In this document: positions 25,914 to 33,425 of the stretch, one piece after another
Position numbering within the stretch: position 1 is the first letter of the stretch
How the letters are laid out: every line of letters starts with the position of its first letter
Source: Candidatus Obscuribacter phosphatis
GTDB lineage: Bacteria > Cyanobacteriota > Vampirovibrionia > Obscuribacterales > Obscuribacteraceae
Direction: 5' to 3'
DNA: 64,000 nt
Assembly: GCA_001899315.1 (NCBI GenBank)
Contig: MOYA01000001.1
Span: 2,084,599-2,148,598 of the forward strand
Program-made: the position numbers and the translations under genes
Notes under the pieces: model-generated
The model's input: the letters and a program-made list of their open reading frames with translations, nothing else
Told to the model about the DNA's origin: nothing
Databases searched by the model: none

Positions 25914-27266
25914 ATGAATCGAATCTGGAAATTAGCTATCGCTTCTTTGGCTTTCAGCTCTTTCTCGTTAAACGCAGCAATAGCAGTTCCATCTAGTCAA
26001 GATTTGGTTTCTGCAATTGAAAAGGCCAAAGTACTTTCAGCCGGAACCAGAATATCAGCCGCTCTCAGCAACGGCGAAGCCTATATTTCAACTTTTAAAA
26101 ATGCCAAAGCCACCGATGAAGATTGCAAAATCGAAGCAATTCTAGTGGCTAAAGCACTTATGGATCTGGCACCCTCTGATATAAACCGAGTCAATGTCTA
26201 CTTCTACAATGCTATGAGACTGAACAAAAGAAAAGAAGTATCAGTTTCGGCAGGTGACGTAAAAGCTTTCGGCTCCGGTCAACTGTCTCAAGACCAATTG
26301 CTCGGCTCCATCGCCATCAAAGAAAGCGAAGTCTCAGACCAAGCTTCTAAGGCTGCTGCCTATTTGCAACAAAGAGAGGCGGCTCGTTCCAGCAAAACAA
26401 TCAATAGCTATGTCAACGGCGACACTTTGGAAATTGTCACCGAATTAGAGCCCGATATGAACGATCTGGATATTAAGCTGGAAGGCACCAGAGTCGCCCA
26501 GAAGATCGTTGAAAAGACCGGTACCTCAGCCAAGCGCATCAAAGTCAGTTTTGCCGACCCGGTGGCTAAAGGCTCAATAAAAGAGATGACTTTCGACCTG
26601 GCCCAATTAACTGCACTCGATAAAAGTCTGCAGTCAGCCCTCTATAGCTTGCAAGTGGCTGCAGTCACCACAAAGATCGATCTGCAAACAGTAGAAGCAG
26701 TTGACGGTGCCGTCAAAGCTGAAAGAGCCGATGTGCTCAAGCGTCTAAAAGATTTGGACAAGAAAGGTGTAGGTATCGAACCTTTCAAGAAACAATTTTT
26801 TGACATTGAAAAAATGGTATCGCAAGGCAATGACGAACAGGCGGCAGAGGCTATCAAAAAACTGGCCCAGAGTGTAGCCGATCAAGAAGCTCGCACTAAA
26901 GACGCCAAAAATGCCAAACCAAGCGGCAAAGCCAGTGCACCGGCGGGTACTATCTTGCCCATTCCCAAAATCTGGTTACCTTCCTATCAAGACCGAAATC
27001 CTGATGGAATGGGCGGCGGCTGGAAAGTGGAAGATATTGTCAAAAGCCCCGACAAATATATCGCCGAAAAGGAATTACAGCTGAAAGGAGCAGCTGAAGC
27101 CGATAGAAACCCGAACTTCGCTAGAACATTGTCCTTTCTATACTGGCAGTTGGCTAACAACAAAAAAATTAGTGAAGCAGCCCCCTATGGACAAAGATTC
27201 TTAGAAATAGAGGCTCGCTATCATCATATGGAGACCTTGCGCAAGCAAGAAAAACTGAAAAACTAG
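25914..27266 (+). CDS. Secreted hypothetical protein, helical
   Basis: Not recognised. About 450 residues from ATG 25914, which has AAGGGG 6 bases upstream (a GTG just before is less likely). The signal peptide is about 1-24 (LNAAIA). The body is mostly helical with repeated Ala/Lys-rich segments (KAAAYLQQREAARSSKTINS; ALIKKL-type heptads around 300-325). A C-terminal region contains PIPKIWLPSYQDRNPDGMGGGW and a TPR-like end. Its stop shares the palindrome CTAG with the stop of the convergent lipoprotein gene. Confidence 0.75.
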   Translation: MNRIWKLAIASLAFSSFSLNAAIAVPSSQDLVSAIEKAKVLSAGTRISAALSNGEAYISTFKNAKATDEDCKIEAILVAKALMDLAPSDINRVNVYFYNAMRLNKRKEVSVSAGDVKAFGSGQLSQDQLLGSIAIKESEVSDQASKAAAYLQQREAARSSKTINSYVNGDTLEIVTELEPDMNDLDIKLEGTRVAQKIVEKTGTSAKRIKVSFADPVAKGSIKEMTFDLAQLTALDKSLQSALYSLQVAAVTTKIDLQTVEAVDGAVKAERADVLKRLKDLDKKGVGIEPFKKQFFDIEKMVSQGNDEQAAEAIKKLAQSVADQEARTKDAKNAKPSGKASAPAGTILPIPKIWLPSYQDRNPDGMGGGWKVEDIVKSPDKYIAEKELQLKGAAEADRNPNFARTLSFLYWQLANNKKISEAAPYGQRFLEIEARYHHMETLRKQEKLKN

Positions 27267-27919
27267 CGGCTGCGCTCGAGCGCCTTTTCGACAAGAGCTG
27301 GCACAGTCCAGCTCTTGTCTTTTTCATAGCGCAGACAATAGCGGTCATAGCGGTCGGAAGTTTCATCGCATAGACCGGTGACGCCAAGCCTAAAGCCTTC
27401 CGCAAGTTCAGCTGTAGCCTTATCAATGGCGTCCTGCCGGGCCTTTTCCTTAGTGTCCGCCATACCGTAGAATGTCTTGCCCACCAGGTCCTGAGCGAGC
27501 TTCTCCACCACAGCCGGGGCTTCGGCATAAACACGTCGGCAGATGGCAACATGCCCAGCTTCGTGCTCTTTTGTGGCAGCCGGTGCCGCTTTAGAAATGC
27601 ATACCTGCACAGGACAACTAAGCTTGACGGTCACACCTTTTACCTGGATGGTGCAGGTGGCAGCACCGGCGGTATCATCATGACTGACCGTCTCGGTATC
27701 TAGTTTTACGGCACAGTGAAAAAACCATTCGGTGAAAGCCTCATAGTTCAAATCATTGCAGCGGGTGCGCAGTTCGGGGCGATCCTCTAGATAGATAGTC
27801 TTCTCTTCAAGGGGTTGTACCTCAATGGCAAAGGGCTTGCTTGAGCAAGCAGAGAGCAAAGAGAAGGCCGCAATTGCAATCAAACAACGCAGGCTTGGCT
27901 TGGGCCATGCCCCTTTCAT
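27263..27919 (-). CDS. Lipoprotein with HExxH metallopeptidase-like motif
   Basis: The 218-residue protein has a lipoprotein signal with a clear lipobox (LSAC, C25). A zinc-peptidase-type motif occurs at H119-E120-A-G-H123 (KEHEAGHVAICRR), inside a helix as in metallopeptidases. Several cysteines (54, 69, 89, 102, 107, 127) may form disulphides. No family could be named with confidence. Its ATG overlaps the stop of the upstream carboxypeptidase-regulatory-like gene by 4 bp (ATGA), so the two are coupled. Peptidase activity is inference from the motif only. Confidence 0.7.
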   Translation of the reverse strand: MKGAWPKPSLRCLIAIAAFSLLSACSSKPFAIEVQPLEEKTIYLEDRPELRTRCNDLNYEAFTEWFFHCAVKLDTETVSHDDTAGAATCTIQVKGVTVKLSCPVQVCISKAAPAATKEHEAGHVAICRRVYAEAPAVVEKLAQDLVGKTFYGMADTKEKARQDAIDKATAELAEGFRLGVTGLCDETSDRYDRYCLRYEKDKSWTVPALVEKALERSR

Positions 27920-29730
27920 GAGCGCTTCAACTCCAGCGTAATCTTTTTTGCCACATCAGCCGAAATCGAAAGTTGTCTGATTGATTTGGGTTCGTAAGAG
28001 CCGGCCTGCGGCGGTACAAAGCGAAAACTGTAAACCCCGGAAGGCAAAGTGAGCTTGCAAGAGCCATCATCTTGGGTAAGGACGAAACCGTGAGGATAGT
28101 CAACGGCACCGCTTTTGCCGCCAGGTTTTTCTTGCCCAGATTCGACATAATCGTCGCCATAAGGAGCATATAGGACTCGACAGCGCGGTACTGCTTGTCC
28201 ATCTTCACCCACTAGATGAAAGACTACCTGAGACCAACCATGCCAAACAATATTTATTTCGCAAGGCTCTGATTCAATTTCAATCTCACGTGCTTGGCTG
28301 AAATCACGGTGCACAACGAGATGATACTTGCCCGGCGAAAGGAAAAGACCATAACGCCCTTCACTATCGGTGGTGGCAAGTGCAATTGCCTCGCCTTGTA
28401 GATCTTCGTAGACAGCCACCTTCACCCCTGGTCTGGCCTGCCCGGCGTCATCCGAAATCTTGCCAAAAACGGCAGTGCCGTCGGCAAGCTTACAATTGAG
28501 TTGATTTTCGCCGTCTATCTCGAAAGTGCGTGTCCAAGGGGCTAAACTAGCATACTCAATACCACCCACGCTCAAAGTAGGACTATCTTTTGGATGGGCA
28601 GAGATTGTCACTCTATACGAACCGCGTGGCAAGGAAAGCATGAACTGTCCATCTTCATTAGTGCGGGTGAAATAGTCACCGCCGTCTTTTTTATCGAGGG
28701 AAAAGGCGCGCACTAGAGCCTGACTCAAAAGCCTGGTTTCATAACTAACCTGACCACGCAAAAGATTGCCCTTGCTTAAGCGATACTGCCGCAAGGCGGT
28801 ACCGCCTTCGCTCTCAACCACTTCAATATCGTGTTCTTTATAGCTAAAACAGTTGGAAGTTTCAGGCGCTTCGATGAGCAAGTCGTAAAAACCTGGTTCC
28901 ACGGCAAATTGAAAGCGACCTTCCTCGGCTGTGACGGCTTGGGTCTTCAAATCAAGCTCACTGAGCAAGAGCCCCTCGGTGCAAGGAGTAGCGGTGCGCA
29001 CCATCGAGGGAGTCAAGGTAACACGCGCCCCCACAATGGCTTCACCGGCGCCGTCGCTGACGACTCCACCAAAGCCGGTCAAACCTGGCAGGGTGATGGT
29101 GATGTCTTCGTCATCTTGCACAAGCAAAACATCAGAACCGGTGGAAAGGAAGTTGAAGCGCGGATGACTATTATTAGAATTTGAATTAGCGCTGCCCGAA
29201 GCCTTAGCCTGAGCCGAGCGACCTTTCAAAGCAATATGATATTTGCCCTTAGGCACCACTAGAGCAAACTCGCCCTGGGGCGAAAGCGGCACATTTACCT
29301 TATATGCACTCGGTTCTATGCCTAGAGCAACCAATTCCATGCCCGAAAAAAGAGCAGAACGCAAATCATCTTCACCTTCGCTCTCTTGGGGCAATTTAAC
29401 CCGGCCCCTTATAACAAAGCCGGTACTGAGACTGATATTGACGCTGGAATTGCCCAGCACCCTAATATCAGGCAGCACTTTCTCTAGAAATCTGGTACCG
29501 GACTGAATATCGGGCAAAGCCTTGATGGAATAAAAGCCCGGTCTCAAACTAAAAGAGAACTCGCCGCGGGCACCGGTCAATGTCTCGGCAAAAGGCTCTT
29601 CCTGACCGCTTCCAAGTACCTGATACTGATCAAAAATAACCACTTTGAGATTGGCCACGGGCAAACCCTGGTGCCTGACTTGACCAGCCAAGTTATAGGT
29701 AAATCGATCAGGTTCCTGAAAATAAGACAC
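27916..29730 (-). CDS. Carboxypeptidase-regulatory-like repeat protein
   Basis: A 604-residue protein built from about six beta-sandwich repeats of the carboxypeptidase regulatory type. Each has the pattern GxVxxxGxPVxxxxVxL...TxxxGxFxFxLxPGxYxL, for example ARGEFSFSLRPGFYSIKA, DSEGRYGLFLSPGKYHLVV and TNEDGQFMLSLPRGSYRVTI. No signal peptide is evident at the annotated start, which is unusual for this domain type. No catalytic domain is attached. It is coupled to the downstream HExxH lipoprotein by a 4-bp overlap, suggesting the two act together, perhaps at the cell surface. Confidence 0.8.
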   Translation of the reverse strand: MSYFQEPDRFTYNLAGQVRHQGLPVANLKVVIFDQYQVLGSGQEEPFAETLTGARGEFSFSLRPGFYSIKALPDIQSGTRFLEKVLPDIRVLGNSSVNISLSTGFVIRGRVKLPQESEGEDDLRSALFSGMELVALGIEPSAYKVNVPLSPQGEFALVVPKGKYHIALKGRSAQAKASGSANSNSNNSHPRFNFLSTGSDVLLVQDDEDITITLPGLTGFGGVVSDGAGEAIVGARVTLTPSMVRTATPCTEGLLLSELDLKTQAVTAEEGRFQFAVEPGFYDLLIEAPETSNCFSYKEHDIEVVESEGGTALRQYRLSKGNLLRGQVSYETRLLSQALVRAFSLDKKDGGDYFTRTNEDGQFMLSLPRGSYRVTISAHPKDSPTLSVGGIEYASLAPWTRTFEIDGENQLNCKLADGTAVFGKISDDAGQARPGVKVAVYEDLQGEAIALATTDSEGRYGLFLSPGKYHLVVHRDFSQAREIEIESEPCEINIVWHGWSQVVFHLVGEDGQAVPRCRVLYAPYGDDYVESGQEKPGGKSGAVDYPHGFVLTQDDGSCKLTLPSGVYSFRFVPPQAGSYEPKSIRQLSISADVAKKITLELKRS

Positions 29731-29759
29731 TTTAGAGACTCAAATAGGTCGTCTCTATC

Positions 29760-31286
29760 TTATTTGACCCCCTCTGAAAATTCCAGTGCCTCTTTGATCA
29801 AACTGAAAGAGCCTGTGATTATAAGACGGTCGGCGAAACCTCTAGAAAGAGAAAGAGGCAACTCTTGAGCTTTAGCTTGAGCAAACTGAAGCGCCTCGGC
29901 AAAGCCATGGCAAGCCCTAGCCTGGGCCCCAAGCGACGAAGCGAAGTCGACTATTTCTTGTGCCGATCGCATAGAGCGAGCATGGCTGAGCACCGGACAA
30001 AAAACAATATCGCCCGGGGCGATAAGCTCTCGCAAGATATTTTGATAGTCTTTGTTTTCAAAACAAGCAAAGATAAAGAGGAAATTCTTGTTTGTATAGG
30101 CTTCTTCTAAAGATGCACGCAAGGCTCTTGCCCCGAGACGGTTGTGGGCACCATCCAAGATTGCCGAAAAGCCGCGGTCAAGCAGTTGGAAGCGACCAGG
30201 CCAACGGGCTTCTCTCAGACCAATTAAAGTACACTGCCAAAGCCTTTCAAAATCTAAGCGGGTAAGACTTTGGCTGCCGGCAGGAGCGCTATCAGTCGAA
30301 AGCATAAATAACCAGGTCGCATAGACTGCACAGGCGGCATTGATGCGCTGGTACGCCCCAGAAAGACCGAGATCGGCACCGGAGAGCTCCGTCAGATGCT
30401 CAGCCAAAAAGGCTAGCCCCTCTAATTGCAGGGGGGCAAGCAACTCGGTGCGAAATAAGATAGGCAACTGCAGACTCTCTTGACCGTTCACCTTATTGCG
30501 CTTCAGCCAAACCAGAGGGCTGTCTAAACCTCCGGCGCGCTTCTCCAGAACAGGAAAAGCCTGATCTGAACAAGCAGTCACCAGGGGCAAGCCACTTTTC
30601 ACTATGCCGGCCTTTTCAAAAGCAATCTTCTCAACTGTATCACCAAGAATATGCACATGGTCTAGGTCGACATTACATACAACCGAGACGAGAGCGCCGT
30701 CTAGGGCATTTGTGGCATCAAAACGACCACCCAGTCCCACTTCAAAAACCTGCACCGCCGTATTCTCGCCAAAATAAAAAGCGGCCATGGCGGTCAAGAC
30801 TTCAAACCATGAAAGACCACCCAGCTGAGAGCCCTCCCCAAGGCTCTGGAACTCTTCATTTCGGGCCTTGACCACAGCCAGAGCCCGGGCAAATTCTTGG
30901 TCTGAAATTATCTCGTCGTCAATGGCAAAACGTTCATTAAAGGCCGACAGATGCGGACCGGTAAATTTACCAACGCGATACCCGGCCCTGTGCAAAATCG
31001 CCGCACAAAAGGTCGAGACACTGCCTTTGCCATTGGTTCCGCCCACGTGAATAAAGCGAAGCGCCGACTGAAACATCGAAAAATAGGCTTGCATTCTCAT
31101 CAGCCCGGGCTTTTCGATTGTCGGTCCCAGCCCCTGCAAATAAGCCACGGCATCGCTATAGCTCAAGTCTTCGGTTTTGGATTTATCTGAACTGACCACT
31201 GGAAAGACCCATAAGACCGACCCAAAAAAGTCATAGGTTGCCATAAGAGTGTCACAACCTGCAAGTAATGTTTCTATATCTCCCAT
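29760..31286 (-). CDS. folC: Bifunctional folylpolyglutamate / dihydrofolate synthase
   Basis: Adds glutamate to dihydropteroate or folates using ATP. A Mur-ligase-like protein with the P-loop GGTNGKGSVSTFCAAIL, FTGPHLSAFNERF, the GLGGRFDATNA motif and a C-terminal ligase domain (ILDGAHNRLGARAL). At 508 residues it is longer than the usual 420-440. About 45 extra N-terminal residues include a hydrophobic stretch (FFGSVLWVFPVV). Only 17 bp separate its start from the divergent esterase start, so the true start may be internal, such as ATG at residue 15 or a GTG near residue 31. Confidence 0.93.
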   Translation of the reverse strand: MGDIETLLAGCDTLMATYDFFGSVLWVFPVVSSDKSKTEDLSYSDAVAYLQGLGPTIEKPGLMRMQAYFSMFQSALRFIHVGGTNGKGSVSTFCAAILHRAGYRVGKFTGPHLSAFNERFAIDDEIISDQEFARALAVVKARNEEFQSLGEGSQLGGLSWFEVLTAMAAFYFGENTAVQVFEVGLGGRFDATNALDGALVSVVCNVDLDHVHILGDTVEKIAFEKAGIVKSGLPLVTACSDQAFPVLEKRAGGLDSPLVWLKRNKVNGQESLQLPILFRTELLAPLQLEGLAFLAEHLTELSGADLGLSGAYQRINAACAVYATWLFMLSTDSAPAGSQSLTRLDFERLWQCTLIGLREARWPGRFQLLDRGFSAILDGAHNRLGARALRASLEEAYTNKNFLFIFACFENKDYQNILRELIAPGDIVFCPVLSHARSMRSAQEIVDFASSLGAQARACHGFAEALQFAQAKAQELPLSLSRGFADRLIITGSFSLIKEALEFSEGVK

Positions 31287-31303
31287 TTTCTTGAAGTAAA
31301 TTT

Positions 31304-32305
31304 ATGGCAAAGCTTACCAGCAACTTAGAACGACCAGTTGATTCGGCAGACAGCCCTGCTCAGGTAGATTCGCTCTATATGAGACTGGTAGACGAAGTCG
31401 GCTGCAGAGATTTCAACAAGACCAATTTCAAAACTTGCGATGTAAGCAGTCTAGACCTGCCCATTCCCGGCACAACTTCGCTAGAAAGAGTGAAGCTTTC
31501 CGACGGCTCAGAAGCCAGCTATAGAGTGCACATTCCTAAAGACTACGACGCCAATAAACCATTGCCTGTGGTGCTAATGTTTCACGGCTATGGTCGCACA
31601 CCGTCACAGGGCGGTGCCGAAAGAGGCGCCGCCGGTATGGAAGAAGTAACTGGTCTGAGCCAACTGGCCGACAGCGAAGGCTTTATCGCCGTCTACCCGG
31701 AAGGCAACCCGGAGAGGTCCTACTCTTGGAACAACGGTCAGTGGTTCTTCTCAGGTCGCGACGATAAAGAGATGACCAATAAGATACTTGATACGGTGCA
31801 AGAAAAACTGGCAGTTGATAAAGACCGAATCTATATTGTCGGTTATTCGCAAGGCGGCAGCTTTACCCACAATATAGCCAACAAACTATCTGAGCGAGTG
31901 GCTGCTGTAGTCGAGAACGCCGGCTGGATGACCGGAAAGGAAGATCTGCCCAAGAGACCTTTTCCCATTCTTTCAATTCAATCCCGCACCGATGATACAG
32001 TGCCCTATGACGGCAACCCTTGGTATAGCATTACCATGAAACCGGAAAGCTATACCCAAGACTTCTATCGCCGCGCCAACGGTATTTCGGGAGAGCCGGA
32101 GGTAGCCACCAGAGTAGGTTTGGACAATACCAAAATTGAAGAATATACCTGGAGAAACAGTCAAACTGGCAACCAGGTGAAGACAATGGTCCTTAACGGA
32201 CAAGGGCATCTCTGGTATGGTGGGAAAGGAGCGGAAGGCACCGCCATTGATACCACTAGAGAAGCTTGGAATTTCTTGAAGCAGTTTCGCCGCGTCGAAA
32301 GATAG
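31304..32305 (+). CDS. Polyhydroxybutyrate-depolymerase/CE1-type esterase
   Basis: Alpha/beta hydrolase of 333 residues with similarity to the LpqC/PHB-depolymerase and feruloyl-esterase group. The nucleophile is S182 in GYSQGG, the acid is D230 or D231 in SRTDDTVPYDG, and H302 lies in GQGHLWYGG. The oxyanion region is VLMFHGYGRTPSQG. No signal peptide is seen; the first 25 residues are polar, so the enzyme is probably cytoplasmic. The substrate is unknown. A divergent folC lies 17 bp upstream and a Nudix gene follows. Confidence 0.85.
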   Translation: MAKLTSNLERPVDSADSPAQVDSLYMRLVDEVGCRDFNKTNFKTCDVSSLDLPIPGTTSLERVKLSDGSEASYRVHIPKDYDANKPLPVVLMFHGYGRTPSQGGAERGAAGMEEVTGLSQLADSEGFIAVYPEGNPERSYSWNNGQWFFSGRDDKEMTNKILDTVQEKLAVDKDRIYIVGYSQGGSFTHNIANKLSERVAAVVENAGWMTGKEDLPKRPFPILSIQSRTDDTVPYDGNPWYSITMKPESYTQDFYRRANGISGEPEVATRVGLDNTKIEEYTWRNSQTGNQVKTMVLNGQGHLWYGGKGAEGTAIDTTREAWNFLKQFRRVER

Positions 32306-32335
32306 ATCATCTAGGGAAAAGTCGTATAGTATAGT

Positions 32336-32911
32336 ATGGTCCTCATTTTAGAGAGAACCAACTTGACATTATTTACTCGCAGAAATCTAGTCGACAGCAG
32401 ACGGGTGCACGAGGGCGGCATAATCTCGTTGCGAGTGGACAACCTCAAATCAGAGGAAGGACACGAAGCGATCAGGGAAGTGGTGGAACATAACGGCGGA
32501 GTGGTGATAGCCTGCCAACTAGAGCCCGACACCGTACTTTTGGTTAAACAGTACCGCTACTCAATAGACAGTGAATTACTCGAATTACCTGCCGGTCGAA
32601 TCGAGAAAGGTGAAGATCCCTTTCCGGCGGCCCAAAGAGAATTGACAGAAGAAACCGGCTGGCAAGCCCAAAACTGGCAAGAAATAGGCAGAATTTATTC
32701 GGCGCCGGGCTTTTGCGACGAAGTTCTTTACATGTACAAAGCCACCGACGCTGTTTTCAAGGGAAAGAATCTAGACTTTGATGAAGAAACCGAAGTCTTG
32801 GAGTTGACCTTGGATGCAGCCTGGCAAATGGTCATAGAAGGTCGCATCAAAGATGCCAAGACCATCGCCGGGCTAGGAATCTTAAGCCGACTAAAAGAAG
32901 CGAAAGGCTGA
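32336..32911 (+). CDS. Nudix hydrolase, ADP-ribose pyrophosphatase-like
   Basis: A 191-residue protein with a complete Nudix box: GRIEKGEDPFPAAQRELTEETGW fits GX5EX7REUXEEXGU. It also shows VVIACQLEPDTVLLVKQYR and ELPAGRIE, typical of ADP-ribose/sugar-nucleotide pyrophosphatases. The ATG lies inside a TATAGTATAGTATG stretch that could be a -10 element. A TTG at 32363 after AGAGAG is an alternative start and would give the more usual family N-terminus. Confidence 0.88.
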   Translation: MVLILERTNLTLFTRRNLVDSRRVHEGGIISLRVDNLKSEEGHEAIREVVEHNGGVVIACQLEPDTVLLVKQYRYSIDSELLELPAGRIEKGEDPFPAAQRELTEETGWQAQNWQEIGRIYSAPGFCDEVLYMYKATDAVFKGKNLDFDEETEVLELTLDAAWQMVIEGRIKDAKTIAGLGILSRLKEAKG

Positions 32912-32989
32912 AGCTTAGCGAAGATTAAGAAGCAGCGCGTATAAAGTGCTAAAATTTGGTTTGGTTAGTCGTAATTTTTGAGGTTGAAA

Positions 32990-33244
32990 ATGGCGAACAA
33001 AGGCGACAAGAGCGGCTCTTCACTGCCCTTCATGGCTATGATCTACATGGCGATTTTCTCGGCATTGATTGTCGGAGCCTCTTTTGAAGTAATCAAATAC
33101 TGGCCTTTGCCTGTGAGCGTTGTTCCCTATATGGACTTCAAAGGTGGAGCCATTTGGGGTGCCGTTACTGGAGCTATCTTTGGTCTAATCATCGGCTTTG
33201 TCACCGATGACAGCCACTTCCAGGAAGAAGAAGCCCAAGGCTAA
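32990..33244 (+). CDS. Small two-helix membrane protein
   Basis: 84 residues from ATG 32990, chosen because GAGG lies 6 bases upstream (the frame opens at 32978). Two transmembrane helices: PFMAMIYMAIFSALIVGASF (about 14-33) and a Gly/Ala-rich helix GGAIWGAVTGAIFGLIIGFV. A short acidic C-terminus follows (DDSHFQEEEAQ). Function unknown. A clear terminator follows the stop. Confidence 0.75.
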   Translation: MANKGDKSGSSLPFMAMIYMAIFSALIVGASFEVIKYWPLPVSVVPYMDFKGGAIWGAVTGAIFGLIIGFVTDDSHFQEEEAQG

Positions 33245-33267
33245 AACAGAAGGTCTGATAATTATGC

Positions 33268-33299
33268 AAACGAGGGGAGAGATCCTCTCGTTTCTTTTT
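33268..33299 (+). terminator. Intrinsic terminator after the small membrane protein
   Basis: AAACGAGGGGA pairs with TCCTCTCGTTT (one mismatch) around a short loop, followed by CTTTTTC. Confidence 0.75.
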
Positions 33300-33425
33300 C
33301 TCCATGTCTATTTCCGACACTGCCTCCCTTCTACACCGGTGTTCCTTTCTTTTCTCTTGCCGCCAACTGCATAGAGCCACGACTAAAGGGGTATAGGCTT
33401 AAACAGAGCGGAAGGTCGAAGGTAA

